64,000 nucleotides of DNA from Microbacterium oleivorans (GCF_013389665.1 NZ_CP058316.1:1116001-1180000), one strand, 5' to 3'; positions 25,955 through 34,985 are shown, counted from the first letter of the stretch. Notes: generated by a model not told the origin, from the sequence alone. Program-made: numbers and translations.

Positions 25955-26970
25955 AGTGCGCCCTTCCGCAGCAGGTAGACGATGAAGAACAGACCCCCGG
26001 CGAACTCGATGATCACGGTGAGCATGCCGGCGGCGTAGAACACGTGACGGAGCACGAAGTACCCTCCGAGCAGGGTCGCCATCCCCAGCAGCGCGGCGAA
26101 CGGCAGGATCACGGCGTGACGCGACGAGCCCGACAGTTGATACGCGAGGGTCGCGACGATGAAGCCGAAGAAGGTCATGGGCCCCACCAGGGTCGTCGAC
26201 ACCGAGATCAGCACCGCCACGAGGACGAGCAGGACGATCACCTCGCGCTTGTACGCGAGACCGAGGTTCGTGGAGATCTCCCGCCCGAGGGTGAGCACGT
26301 CGAGCCGCCGTCGACGCCGCCAGACGCTGACGAGCACGACGGCCACGATGCCCGCCGCCCAGGGCAGGTACTCGGGATTGGAGTTGCTGAGGTTGCCGAA
26401 CAGCCGCGCCGAGAGCAGATCGAACTCACTCGGGGTCAGCAGGCGCTGCATCACCGTCGACAGCGAACTGAAGCCGACCCCCAGCACGATGCCGATGAGC
26501 AGCATGATGTGGAGGTTGCCGCGCTTGCCCGCGAACAGCCACCCGTACAGCAGCGTCGCGAACCCCACCATGAGCGCGCTCTGCAGCGCCACCTTGGCCA
26601 AGCCGTCGGTGGCCGCGAGCGCCGCCCCGCCGAAGAAGAAGACCAGCGCGGTCTGCATCACGACGTAGAGGGCGTCGAACCCCATGATCGACGGCGTCAG
26701 GATGCGGTTTCCGGTGGCGGTGTGGAAGAGCACGGTCGCCACCGCCTGACAGCAGGCGACGATCGCCACCGTCACCACGGTGGTCACCCGCAGGTCGACG
26801 GCGAGCCAGTATCCGCGCTGGCCCGGATCGAGCGGGATGTTCCAGGTCAGCAGCAGGACGGCGGCGGCCACCACGACGACGCCGAGCACCGTGAAGCGCA
26901 GCCAGGGGCGCGGCGAGCGCGACACCACGGCGGCGGGTTCCGAGACGCGGGCGGGGACGGCGTCAGACAT
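25951..26970 (-). CDS. Iron-siderophore ABC transporter permease 2 (FecCD family)
   Basis: 339 residues with about nine or ten spans, FecCD type: ITPSIMGFDALYVVMQTALVF, then LLIGIVLGVGFSSLSTVMQRLL and VGPMTFFGFIVATLAYQL, the last being the usual GxxxFxGxxxP-like region with Pro shifted. The chosen ATG overlaps the permease 1 stop by eight bases; an upstream in-frame start would add a Cys-rich leader without support. It forms a heterodimer with permease 1. Confidence 0.9.
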   Translation of the reverse strand: MSDAVPARVSEPAAVVSRSPRPWLRFTVLGVVVVAAAVLLLTWNIPLDPGQRGYWLAVDLRVTTVVTVAIVACCQAVATVLFHTATGNRILTPSIMGFDALYVVMQTALVFFFGGAALAATDGLAKVALQSALMVGFATLLYGWLFAGKRGNLHIMLLIGIVLGVGFSSLSTVMQRLLTPSEFDLLSARLFGNLSNSNPEYLPWAAGIVAVVLVSVWRRRRRLDVLTLGREISTNLGLAYKREVIVLLVLVAVLISVSTTLVGPMTFFGFIVATLAYQLSGSSRHAVILPFAALLGMATLLGGYFVLRHVFYAAGMLTVIIEFAGGLFFIVYLLRKGAL

Positions 26971-27934
26971 GCGCACGCTGCCGCAGCAGAAGCACGATGA
27001 ACACAGCGGCGCCCAGCACACCGAGGATCATCGAGACCGGGATCTCGAACGGCATGCGGATGACGCGCCCCACGATGTCGCACACGACGATGATGGCGAC
27101 CCCACCCAGGCAGACCCAGGGCAGGTTCGCCCGCAGGTTGTCACCACGCCACATCGACACGAGGTTCGGCACGATCAGACCCAGGAACGGCAGAAAACCG
27201 ACCACGACGGTCGTCACTCCGGTGGCGACGGCGACGAGCGCCGTGCCCAGGAGCAGCACACGGCCGTAGTTCACCCCGAGGGTGGTCGCGATGTCTTCGC
27301 CGAGGCTCGCGGCGGTGAGGCGATCGGCGAAGATCGCGACGAGCACCACGACGATGCCCACCACCCACAGCACCTCGTACCTCCCCCGGACGACCGCGGT
27401 GAAACTCCCCATGAACCAGGTGCCGAGCATCTGCAGCGTGTTGGTGCTGACGGCGAGGTACGTCGTGAACGAGGAGACGACCGCGCCGAGCATGATGCCG
27501 ATCAGCGGCACGATGAGCGAGGTACGCAGCCGGATGCGGCGGAGGATCGCGAGGAAGACCATGGTGCCGACGAAGGCCGCGACGCTGGCGAGCAGCATCC
27601 GCACGAACAGCGGGGATTCGGGCAGCAGCAGGACAGCCGCCAGCAGGCCGAGAGCCGACCACTCCGTCGTCCCCGTCGTGGTGGGCTCGACGAATCGGTT
27701 CTGCGTCAGCAGCTGCATGACCAGACCCGAGACGGCCATGGCGCACCCGGCGAGGACGAGCGCGACGGTGCGCGGAACGCGGGTGATCCAGATCATCTCG
27801 GCGCCGAGCTCACCCTCGGCCAGGTCGTAGACCCCGACGAACAGCGAGCACACGACGAGGGCGGCCACGACGGCGGTCGCGACCGGCAGCGCCAGGCGGC
27901 GCCGGGTGCGGGCGGGGGCGATGAGGTCGGTCAT
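26963..27934 (-). CDS. Iron-siderophore ABC transporter permease 1 (FecCD family)
   Basis: 323 residues, about nine spans. Family motifs: RVPRTVALVLAGCAMAVSGLVMQLLTQNRFVEPTTTGT, LIGIMLGAVVSSFTTYLA and VVGFLPFLGLIVPNLVSMWRGDN. The usual substrate pathway is binding protein to permeases 1 and 2 to ATPase. The ATG follows a strong hairpin (27943-27974), while an alternative GTG lies inside it, which favours the ATG. The nearest Shine-Dalgarno is weak. Confidence 0.9.
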   Translation of the reverse strand: MTDLIAPARTRRRLALPVATAVVAALVVCSLFVGVYDLAEGELGAEMIWITRVPRTVALVLAGCAMAVSGLVMQLLTQNRFVEPTTTGTTEWSALGLLAAVLLLPESPLFVRMLLASVAAFVGTMVFLAILRRIRLRTSLIVPLIGIMLGAVVSSFTTYLAVSTNTLQMLGTWFMGSFTAVVRGRYEVLWVVGIVVVLVAIFADRLTAASLGEDIATTLGVNYGRVLLLGTALVAVATGVTTVVVGFLPFLGLIVPNLVSMWRGDNLRANLPWVCLGGVAIIVVCDIVGRVIRMPFEIPVSMILGVLGAAVFIVLLLRQRAHV

Positions 27935-27942
27935 GACACGGG

Positions 27943-27974
27943 GAGCCGCCCCGGCTGGAAGGCCGGGACGGCTC
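27943..27974 (-). terminator. Intercistronic hairpin after the siderophore-binding protein gene
   Basis: 13-base arms with one mismatch (GAGCCGCCCCGGC / GCCGGGACGGCTC) and a six-base loop, eight bases past the binding-protein stop and before the permease ATG. Such hairpins usually end part of the transcripts or protect their 3' end, giving more binding protein than permease. Confidence 0.6.
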
Positions 27975-27982
27975 ACGATCCG

Positions 27983-28963
27983 TCAGTTCGCGGCAGCGAA
28001 GGCCGTCGCGATGTCGGCGTACAGCTGCGTGTAGGCCTGGATGCCCTCGTCGAGGTAGAAGCTCGGCGCGAGGTAGACGATCTGGCCCTTCTGCACAGCG
28101 GGCACGTTCTGCAGCGCCTCCGACCCTTCGATCAGCTCTGCTGCCGAGACGTACCCGTCCTCGCCGAACATCGCGTCGCGATCGAGGACGATCAGCCACT
28201 CGGGGTTCGCGGCCGCGATCGCCTCGACGCTGATGTCGTCGCCGTGCGAGGCGTCCTCCGCGCCCCGGTCGATGCCCGGCACCAGCCCCAGCGTCGGGAA
28301 GACGGCGCCGACACCGCGACCCTCCCCCGGCGCTGCGAACGAGATCTTGCCGCCGGAGGTCAGCAGCCCCACCACGGTGTCGGTGCCGTTGTACGCGGAC
28401 TTCGCGTCTTCGACCGCCGCGTCCAGAGCGTCGGCGAGCTCGGCCGCGTCGTCCTCGCGGTCGAAGACCTGGCCGAGGATCTCGACCTGGCGCTTGAGCT
28501 CGGCGATCTGCTCCTCGCCGTCGCGCGCACTCGTCTCGATCGTCGCCGGCTGGATCGCCGCGAGGTCGTCGTAGATGTCGCGGAAGCGGTAGCCGCCGAC
28601 GATCAGGTCGGGCTCGGCCGAGATGACGGCCTCGAGGTCGGGTTCGCGGTGGAGCCCCACATCGAGCACCTCGTCACCTCCCGAGAGGTTCGGCCACAGG
28701 TCGTACATGAGCGGCTTCGGCGCGGCGACCAGCTCGATGTCCCAGTCGCTCAGCGTCTGGAAGGTGGTGTTGTCGAGGGCGACGACACGCTCGGGCGCGA
28801 CGGGGACCTCGATCTCGCCGTGGTTGTCGGTGACCGTCACCGTGGACGGCGCTGCGGCGGTCTCCTCGGCTGCGGGGCTCGCGGCCTGCGCACAGCCGGC
28901 GATGCCGAGGGCGGCGACGAGGGCGATCGGGACGAGGACGGAGCGGCGGAATGCATGGGTCAC
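27983..28963 (-). CDS. Ferric-siderophore-binding lipoprotein (FatB/CeuE-like)
   Basis: 326 residues from a GTG with GGAG upstream. Signal peptide and lipobox LGIAGC. The mature part is a type III (helical-backbone) periplasmic-binding fold: VTVTDNHGEIEVPVAPERVVALDNTTFQTLSDWDIELVAAPKPLMYDLWPNL split over its first domain, then EPDLEAVISAEPDLIVGGYRF. The TVTDNHG and ALDNTTFQTL stretches resemble catecholate or petrobactin binders such as FatB and CeuE. First gene of the importer; its promoter region carries an IdeR/DtxR-type box shared with the divergent siderophore-interacting protein. Confidence 0.9.
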   Translation of the reverse strand: MTHAFRRSVLVPIALVAALGIAGCAQAASPAAEETAAAPSTVTVTDNHGEIEVPVAPERVVALDNTTFQTLSDWDIELVAAPKPLMYDLWPNLSGGDEVLDVGLHREPDLEAVISAEPDLIVGGYRFRDIYDDLAAIQPATIETSARDGEEQIAELKRQVEILGQVFDREDDAAELADALDAAVEDAKSAYNGTDTVVGLLTSGGKISFAAPGEGRGVGAVFPTLGLVPGIDRGAEDASHGDDISVEAIAAANPEWLIVLDRDAMFGEDGYVSAAELIEGSEALQNVPAVQKGQIVYLAPSFYLDEGIQAYTQLYADIATAFAAAN

Positions 28964-29061
28964 GGGACGTATCTCCTGGTGCGGTGCGTGCGGTGCGGAT
29001 CGAGAGGCGTCGCTCGATGAGCGATCGGATGCCGGGACCGCCTCAGCCCTCGGCGCGGTAT

Positions 29062-29080
29062 GTAGGTTAGCCTAACCTTC
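29062..29080. promoter_or_regulatory. IdeR/DtxR-type iron box
   Basis: GTAGGTTAGCCTAACCTTC matches 16-17 of 19 positions of the actinobacterial iron box TTAGGTTAGSCTAACCTAA. It lies in the divergent intergenic region and ends at the base before the ATG of the siderophore-interacting protein, so iron-loaded regulator would block that gene directly. The importer on the other strand starts about 100 bases away. Confidence 0.88.
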
Positions 29081-29869
29081 ATGACCGAGTCGACCGCAAC
29101 CTCCGCGTTCCAGATCGTGCGCCGTCCCCTCGACCTGCGCTTTCGAACCGTCCGGCTCGCGGCTCGACAATGGATCACCCCCGCTTACGTCCGGGTGCGG
29201 CTCGAGGGCGTCGACCTGCGCGGATTCGACTCCCCCGGTTGCGACGATCACATCCGCGTCTTCTTCCCCGAGCTGCCACCCGAGAGCATCGACGAGATGC
29301 GCGCGGCACCCAGCCGCGAGTACACCCCGCTCGCCTGGGATCCCGACGAGGCCTGGCTCGACCTCGAGTTCGCACTCCACGGGGATGCCGGGGTGGGCGC
29401 GACGTGGGCGGCGACCGCCGAGATCGGCTCGGTCGTCGGCATCGGCGGTCCGCGCGGCTCGGCCGTACTCACCGGCCGCCCCGACGGTTGGCTGCTCGCC
29501 GGCGACGAGACGGCCGTGCCCGCCATCCGGCGGTTCGCTCATCTCATGGATGCCGACGCGGTGGGCCGGGTGCTGATCGAGGTGCCGACCCCCGAGCGAG
29601 AGATCGAGATCACCGCGCCGCCCGCGATCGTCGTCGAGCACATCTACCGTGGTGCCGCGGCTGCGGGCTCGGCGCTGTCGACGCGCCTGGACGCTCTCGG
29701 CGAGGCCGAGCGGCCCCCGGGAGCCGTGTTCGGCTTCATCGCCGCCGAGCAGTCGATCGTGCGCGCCGGACGCCGGCTGCTCTTCGACCGCTGGCAGCTC
29801 GACCCCGAGCGGGTGATCGTCAAGGGCTACTGGAAGCGCGGCGAGCCCGAGTATCACGCGCCCCACTGA
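29081..29869 (+). CDS. Siderophore-interacting protein (ferric-siderophore reductase, ViuB-like)
   Basis: 262 residues. FAD-binding ferredoxin-reductase-like N-terminal barrel (ITPAYVRVRLEGVDLRGF, then DDHIRVFFPE and REYTPLAWDPDEAWLDLEFALHG), followed by the SIP C-terminal Rossmann-type domain (WLLAGDETAVPAIRRFA) and the characteristic end RVIVKGYWKRGEPEYH. It releases iron from imported siderophore by reduction in the cytosol. It diverges from the importer and starts at the edge of the iron box, so both should be induced in iron shortage. Confidence 0.93.
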   Translation: MTESTATSAFQIVRRPLDLRFRTVRLAARQWITPAYVRVRLEGVDLRGFDSPGCDDHIRVFFPELPPESIDEMRAAPSREYTPLAWDPDEAWLDLEFALHGDAGVGATWAATAEIGSVVGIGGPRGSAVLTGRPDGWLLAGDETAVPAIRRFAHLMDADAVGRVLIEVPTPEREIEITAPPAIVVEHIYRGAAAAGSALSTRLDALGEAERPPGAVFGFIAAEQSIVRAGRRLLFDRWQLDPERVIVKGYWKRGEPEYHAPH

Positions 29870-29931
29870 GCCGCGCGGTCGGGCCACCGGACGCAGCACC
29901 CTCTTCGCGACCGGTGGGTTAGCATCGCGGG

Positions 29932-30306
29932 ATGAAGGCCCGCGTCGGAGCACCGCGGCCGCCCGAGCCACGGGGGGCGGCGGTACGGCGGATGCTGGCG
30001 CGCCTGCACGCGCTGCGCGAACGGGTGGGCCGCGTGAGCGTGCTCCCGCTGGTGCTGTCGGTCCTCGGTGCGATGGCGCTCGGCGACTCCGACTCGATGG
30101 CCGCGGCCACCGCGGTGGCGCTGCTGGTGCTCGCGATCGGCGTGATCGCCGCCGCGACCGCCACCGTGGCCACGACGGCGCCGGGTTCGCGCAGGCCCGA
30201 CCCGCGGCGGTCGATCTCGCCGTCGACGCTGCTCGCGCAAAGCGATCCCGATGCTCCCGGTCGGCGCCGTCCGCGTGCGCCGGGCATCGCGGCCGCAGCC
30301 GCGTAG
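29932..30306 (+). CDS. Membrane protein resembling DUF6412 (124 aa)
   Basis: 124 residues: basic N-terminus, two spans (VSVLPLVLSVLGAMALG and AAATAVALLVLAIGVIAAAT) and an Arg/Pro-rich tail (PGSRRPDPRRSISPSTLL). Upstream of a yidC-like gene, an arrangement I associate with DUF6412 proteins of Microbacteriaceae; that name is from memory and tentative. TAGCAT six bases before the ATG suggests a leaderless transcript. Confidence 0.65.
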   Translation: MKARVGAPRPPEPRGAAVRRMLARLHALRERVGRVSVLPLVLSVLGAMALGDSDSMAAATAVALLVLAIGVIAAATATVATTAPGSRRPDPRRSISPSTLLAQSDPDAPGRRRPRAPGIAAAAA

Positions 30307-30388
30307 CCACACCCGGGAGGCCGACCGCGCCGCCTGGCGTCCCTTCGCGGCTGATGCCCTGTGCTCAGCATCGACGATCGGACTCTCC

Positions 30389-31114
30389 GTGGACCTGTTC
30401 TCCTTCCCGCCCCTCGCCGCCGCGCTCGACGCCGTGGCCTCGCTCCTCGCCGCATCCACCGCGGCACTCGAACCCGCGTTCGGCGGCCTCGCCGCCGCGG
30501 CATCCGTCATCCTCGTCACCGTCGTCGTACGCACGACCCTCATCCCCGCCGGTGTCGCGCAGGCACGAGCTGACCGTGCCCGCGCGCGGCTGGCCCCGCG
30601 CCTGCGCGAGCTCCAGCAGCGCTACCGGACCGACCGCGAGAGGCTGCAGCGCGAGACGCTGAAGCTGTATCGCGACGAGGACGTCTCGCCGACGGCCGGG
30701 TGCCTGCCGCTACTCGTCCAGGCACCGGTCGTGGGGCTGCTGTACGGCGTCTTCATCCATCCCACGATCGCCGGGCACCCCAACGGACTGCTCGCGCAGA
30801 CCCTCCTCGGGGTCCCGCTGGGCTCGAGCCTCGCGGGCACCGTCGTCGCCGGAGCCCCGTCCCTCGGCTCGATCGTCGTGTTCGGCACCGTCATCGCCGC
30901 GATCGCGCTCGTCGGCGAGCTGACACGTCGCGCATTCCGAGTGACGGAGGCATCGGCCGCGCTGTCCGGGGTGCTCGGGGTCGCCCAGTTCGCGACCGCG
31001 GTCGTCGCGGTGTTCGTGCCGCTCGCGGCGGGGCTCTACCTCGCGGTGACGGTTGCCTGGACGCTGGCCCAGCGCCTCATCCTCCGCCGCCTCTTGCCGC
31101 CCGCGCCAGCGTGA
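30389..31114 (+). CDS. yidC: YidC/Oxa1-family membrane protein insertase (paralogue)
   Basis: 241 residues from a GTG. It has the Oxa1 layout: first span (AAASVILVTVVVRTTLIPAG), the cytoplasmic helical hairpin ARLAPRLRELQQRYRTDRERLQRETLKLYRDEDVSP interrupted only by linkers, then GCLPLLVQAPVVGLLYGVF, the most conserved YidC motif, and three further spans. It helps insert membrane proteins. The protein is short, lacking a periplasmic domain, as in Gram-positive YidC. The usual housekeeping yidC lies next to rnpA, so this is probably a second copy. No clear Shine-Dalgarno; the start is the least certain part. Confidence 0.88.
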   Translation: MDLFSFPPLAAALDAVASLLAASTAALEPAFGGLAAAASVILVTVVVRTTLIPAGVAQARADRARARLAPRLRELQQRYRTDRERLQRETLKLYRDEDVSPTAGCLPLLVQAPVVGLLYGVFIHPTIAGHPNGLLAQTLLGVPLGSSLAGTVVAGAPSLGSIVVFGTVIAAIALVGELTRRAFRVTEASAALSGVLGVAQFATAVVAVFVPLAAGLYLAVTVAWTLAQRLILRRLLPPAPA

Positions 31115-31128
31115 ACCTCGACCTGACG

Positions 31129-31165
31129 GAAATGGTCCCCTCCTGAGCAGGGAAGGGACCATTTC
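31129..31165. terminator. Bidirectional terminator between yidC and the S9 peptidase gene
   Basis: GAAATGGTCCC (31129-31139) pairs perfectly with GGGACCATTTC (31155-31165); the 15-base loop can itself fold (TCCT/AGGA). It lies between convergent genes and could serve both. Confidence 0.75.
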
Positions 31166-31196
31166 GGTCGGTCGAACGCCGCGAGGGTGCGACCGC

Positions 31197-33272
31197 TCAG
31201 GGGCGCGGGGGCAGCTTCTCCTGGAGGAACGCGAAGACCGTCTCGTACCAGACCCGCGCGTTCTGCGGCGAGAGGATCCAGTGGTTCTCGTCGGGGTAGT
31301 ACAGGAACCGATGCGGACTCGTGCCGTCCTCGGCCGCGTGGTGCTCGTTGAGGTCCGCCCACAGCCGCAGGCCCTCGCCGATCGGCACCCGGTAGTCCCG
31401 ATCGCCGTGGATGACGAGCATCGGCGTCCGGATGTCGGCGACGAAGCGGTGCGGCGAGTTGGCGATGACGCCCTCGGGGCTGAAGATGCTCTGCCAGTAG
31501 GGCGCGAAGTCGGTCGTTCCGGCGAACTGGTCGAACGCCCAGAGGCTCGCGTGGGTCACGATCGCGTCGAAGCGGTCGGTGTGGCCCGCGACCCAGTTGG
31601 CCATGTAGCCGCCGAACGATCCGCCCATCGCGGCCGTCCGGGCCTCGTCGATGTCGTCGCGCGCGACGACGGCGTCCGTGATCGACATGAGGTCGGTGAA
31701 GGGTGCCGCACCCCAGGCATCCCACCCGCGCGCGATGAAGTCGAGCCCGTAGCCGGTCGACAGGGCCGGGTCGGGCAGCAGCACGGCGTAGCCGCGGGCC
31801 GCGGCCAGCAGCGGGCTCCATCGCCAGCTCCATGCGTTCCAGCTGTTCAGCGGCCCGCCGTGGATCCACAGGAGCAGCGGCGCGGGGGTCGCGGCATCCG
31901 TTCCCTCGGGCAGCACGAGCCAGCCGCGCACGCGGGCGCCGTCGGCTGCCGTCGTCTCGACCTCCACCATCGACGCGGTCGTCGCCGGTGAGGGCGCCGG
32001 GTTCGCCAGCGGGGTCACCGCTCCGTCGGCGGCGACGCGGACGGGATGCGGCGGCGTCATCCAGTTCGAACGCAGCGCGATGAGGTCCGAGGTTCCGGAG
32101 ACCGACTCGACGTGCGTGTACGCGAAGTCGTCGTGCGTCGTCTGCGTCACGGCGGCGCCGTCGAGGGGCACGGTGAAGACCGGGCCGCGACCGTCGTGGT
32201 CGGCGGTCACGATGAGGGCGGCGTCGTCATCGGAGAAGCGGATGCTGCTCGGCCACCGGTCCCAGTCCGACGCCAGACGCTGCACGTCGTCGCCCCCGAG
32301 GGCGCTCACCCAGAGCTCCTGGTCGGCGGGCCCGGCGGGCGTGGACTTCGCGCTGCGGACGTACGCGACGCGGCTGCCGTCACGGCTGATGACGGGCATC
32401 TCGACGTCGACGTCGACCTCGTCGCGGAGGATGTTCTGCGCGCCGGTCACGGTGTCGATCGCGACGAGACGGTGCCGGGCGTCACGCCCCTGCGGCTCGG
32501 GCACCGAGACGACGAGCGTGGTGCCATCCGGAGTGAGCGCCATCCCCGCCGTCGATGCCGCGCGGCCCCGGAGCAGGATGCGCGGACGCGGGAGGCCCGC
32601 AGGGTAGGGCTCCTCCGCGACCTCGGCCGTCCCCGCGGCGGCGCCGACGACCTCGTCGACGGCCTCGTCGGCGGTCGCGATGACAGCGGGCGCATCGGCC
32701 AGCTCGTCCAGATCGAGCGTGAGCAGCGCGGGCTCGTGCGGACCGAGATCGTGGTCCCAGTACCGCACGGGGTACGTGTCGTGGATGATCGCCGAGACCT
32801 TGAGCTTCTTCCGCTCCGCCCGCAGCTTCGCATCGGCCTCGATCGTGGCGGCCTCGGGAAGCAGCGACGACGCGATCACGATGCGGTCGGACTCCGCGGC
32901 GGTGACGACGGCGGAGACGCCGCCGGCGAGTCGGGTCACGGGACGCGCCTCACCTCCGGCGGCCGGGAGCAGCCAGAGCTGGGCGGGCGCCCCGTCCGCC
33001 GCGTCGTTGTCGGGGCGCGCCGAGACGAACAGCAGATCGCCGGTGGATGTGAACACCGCGCCGGACTCGCCGGTGGTCGAACGCGTGAGGCGACGCGGCG
33101 CGCCCGTGCCGTCGGCGGGCACGGACCACAGCGAGCGTTCGTAACCGGTGCGATCCTTCGTGAGGGTCGCGACCGTCAGCACGACGCGCGATCCGTCGGG
33201 CGAGGTCGCCGCGGCATCGATGCGCGGAAGGGCGTAGTAGTCGTCGAGAGAGTCGAACGGAGTCGTCGGCAT
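31197..33272 (-). CDS. S9-family peptidase (acylaminoacyl/prolyl-oligopeptidase type)
   Basis: 691 residues, cytosolic. An N-terminal seven-bladed propeller (repeated TSPDGSRVVLTVATL, VISRDGSRVAYVRS, IRFSDDDAALIVTADHDG) is followed by an alpha/beta-hydrolase domain: LLLWIHGGPLNSW oxyanion region, nucleophile Ser552 in AAMGGSFGGYMANW, Asp in VIHGDRDYRVP and His in PDENHWI. Such enzymes cleave acylated or proline-containing short peptides. A TAGCGT -10-like box six bases before the ATG indicates a leaderless gene. Single-gene unit. Confidence 0.92.
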   Translation of the reverse strand: MPTTPFDSLDDYYALPRIDAAATSPDGSRVVLTVATLTKDRTGYERSLWSVPADGTGAPRRLTRSTTGESGAVFTSTGDLLFVSARPDNDAADGAPAQLWLLPAAGGEARPVTRLAGGVSAVVTAAESDRIVIASSLLPEAATIEADAKLRAERKKLKVSAIIHDTYPVRYWDHDLGPHEPALLTLDLDELADAPAVIATADEAVDEVVGAAAGTAEVAEEPYPAGLPRPRILLRGRAASTAGMALTPDGTTLVVSVPEPQGRDARHRLVAIDTVTGAQNILRDEVDVDVEMPVISRDGSRVAYVRSAKSTPAGPADQELWVSALGGDDVQRLASDWDRWPSSIRFSDDDAALIVTADHDGRGPVFTVPLDGAAVTQTTHDDFAYTHVESVSGTSDLIALRSNWMTPPHPVRVAADGAVTPLANPAPSPATTASMVEVETTAADGARVRGWLVLPEGTDAATPAPLLLWIHGGPLNSWNAWSWRWSPLLAAARGYAVLLPDPALSTGYGLDFIARGWDAWGAAPFTDLMSITDAVVARDDIDEARTAAMGGSFGGYMANWVAGHTDRFDAIVTHASLWAFDQFAGTTDFAPYWQSIFSPEGVIANSPHRFVADIRTPMLVIHGDRDYRVPIGEGLRLWADLNEHHAAEDGTSPHRFLYYPDENHWILSPQNARVWYETVFAFLQEKLPPRP

Positions 33273-33295
33273 GCCTCAACGCTATCCGGCGCGGG

Positions 33296-34126
33296 CTACA
33301 TCTCCTCGTGTGTGTCGGGGTCACCGTCCCAGAGACGGCCGCGCTCGAGCGCGCTGATCGCGGTGATCTCATCACCCGAGAGCAGGAAGTCGAACACATC
33401 CGCGTTCTCGCGCTGACGTGCGGCGTCGGCCGATTTGGGGATCGGCGTGGACGACAGCTGCGTGTGCCAGCGCAGCACCACCTGCGTTCCGGTGACGCCG
33501 TGAGCGGCGGCGATCTCGCTGACGGCCGACTCGCTCAGAAGCTCGCTGCGGCGTGCCAGCGGGCTCCAGCTCTCGGTGCGGATGCCGTTCGCAGCATGGA
33601 ACGCGCGCAGCGCCGCCTGCGGGAAGTAGGGGTGCATCTCGACCTGGTTCACCGCGGGCGCCACGCCGGTCTCGTCGATGAGCCGCGCCAGCATGGGCTC
33701 GGTGAAGTTCGACACCCCCACCGAACCGACCTGTCCCTCGTCGCGCAGCGCGAGCATCGCACGGTACGTCTCGAGGTATCTGCCCTGACTGGGGTTCGGC
33801 CAGTGGATGAGGTAGAGATCGATCGTCTCGACGCCCAGTCGCGCGAGCGATCCCTCGGCGCTGCGGATCGTCTCGTCGAAGCCGTGATCGCGCCCGGGTA
33901 CCTTCGTGGTGATCACCAGCTGGTCGCGGATGCCGCTGCGGCGCACCGCCTCGCCCACCTCGGTCTCGTTCTCGTAGTTCACCGCGGTGTCGATCAGCCG
34001 GTATCCGGTGTCGATCGCCGCGGCGATCGCGGCCACGCCGTCCTCGCCGCGCAGGTTGTAGGTGCCGAGCCCGAGCTCGGGGAAATCGGAGCCGTCGTTG
34101 AGCGAAACGGTGGGGATCGTGACCAT
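33296..34126 (-). CDS. Aldo/keto reductase, DkgA-like
   Basis: 276 residues. AKR signatures: ELGLGTYNLRGEDGVAAI, DTGYRLIDTAVNYENE (catalytic Asp and Tyr), VITTKVPG (Lys), IHWP (His), GVSNFTEPML and the C-terminal NADPH-binding IPKSADAARQRENADVF. It reduces aldehydes or ketones, for instance 2,5-diketogluconate-type compounds; the exact substrate is unknown. The ATG used has TAGCGT seven bases upstream; the GTG three codons earlier overlaps that -10 and is rejected. Confidence 0.9.
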   Translation of the reverse strand: MVTIPTVSLNDGSDFPELGLGTYNLRGEDGVAAIAAAIDTGYRLIDTAVNYENETEVGEAVRRSGIRDQLVITTKVPGRDHGFDETIRSAEGSLARLGVETIDLYLIHWPNPSQGRYLETYRAMLALRDEGQVGSVGVSNFTEPMLARLIDETGVAPAVNQVEMHPYFPQAALRAFHAANGIRTESWSPLARRSELLSESAVSEIAAAHGVTGTQVVLRWHTQLSSTPIPKSADAARQRENADVFDFLLSGDEITAISALERGRLWDGDPDTHEEM

Positions 34127-34181
34127 GACCGCCACGCTACGCCCGCGCGGATCGCGCGCGCACGGGGTTGCGTTCCGCCCG

Positions 34182-34985
34182 TCAGCGGGCCAGGAGCTCC
34201 TCGATGACCGTGATCACACCGCCCTCGGTGTGCGAGGGCGCACGGTAACGCGCCACTTCCACGACCTCGGGATGAGCCTCGGCCATCGCATACGACCACC
34301 GCGCTCCGCGGAGCAGCTCGAGGTCGTTGAGGTAGTCCCCGAAGGCCATGGTCTGCTCCGGACCGATGCCGAGGGCATCCTGCAAGCGCGCCAGCGCGCG
34401 CCCCTTGTCGACACCCGTGTTCATGATGTCGACCCAGTGCCTGCCCGAGACGACGACCTGATGGGTCTCGCGCAGGTCGAACAGCTCGGGTGCCACCGAC
34501 TGCTCGGCCAGCGCGAAGTCGAAGACGGCGAGCTTGAGCACCTGATCGTCGACCGCGGTGAGATCCTCGACGACCTCCAGCCGCGCGTAGTAGCGGTCGG
34601 CCTCGGCGAGGAACGCCGCATCGGAGCGCTCGATGTAGGCCGAGCGCTTGCCGCACACCACGAGACCGATGTCGAGACGGGCGAGCCCGCGCACGCGTTC
34701 GATCACCGCCCGCGCGAACTCCGGCGCCACGGCATCCGAGCTCACCTCCACGCCGTCGCGCATCACGTACGCGCCGTTCTCGGCGATGTAGTCGAGCTCC
34801 ACGTCCGCCGGGGCGAACTGACGCTGCAGTGTCGCGAGCTGACGCCCGCTGGCCGGCGCGAACGCGATGCCGCGGTCGCGCAGCCGTGGCAGCAACCGCC
34901 ACAGCCCGTCGGGGATGCGCCCGTCCGCGTCGAGGAGCGTGCCGTCCATGTCGACGGCGATCAGACGGATGTCGGGAGAGGTCAC
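34182..34985 (-). CDS. HAD-superfamily Cof-type sugar-phosphate phosphatase
   Basis: 267 residues from a GTG preceded by GGAG. Motif I is LIAVDMDGTLLDADGRIP (nucleophile Asp), motif II FAPASGRQ, the C2 cap lies in the middle, motif III is DKGRAL and motif IV FGDYLNDLELL with MAEAHPEV after it. Dephosphorylates sugar phosphates or flavin and pyridoxal intermediates in the cytosol; the substrate cannot be deduced. Monocistronic. Confidence 0.9.
   Translation of the reverse strand: MTSPDIRLIAVDMDGTLLDADGRIPDGLWRLLPRLRDRGIAFAPASGRQLATLQRQFAPADVELDYIAENGAYVMRDGVEVSSDAVAPEFARAVIERVRGLARLDIGLVVCGKRSAYIERSDAAFLAEADRYYARLEVVEDLTAVDDQVLKLAVFDFALAEQSVAPELFDLRETHQVVVSGRHWVDIMNTGVDKGRALARLQDALGIGPEQTMAFGDYLNDLELLRGARWSYAMAEAHPEVVEVARYRAPSHTEGGVITVIEELLAR

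Noticed and set aside
26780..29020. 746-codon plus-strand frame across the siderophore importer
   Set aside because: Asp/His/Arg/Glu-rich product typical of antisense to membrane genes, and it overlaps three genes with clear family motifs.
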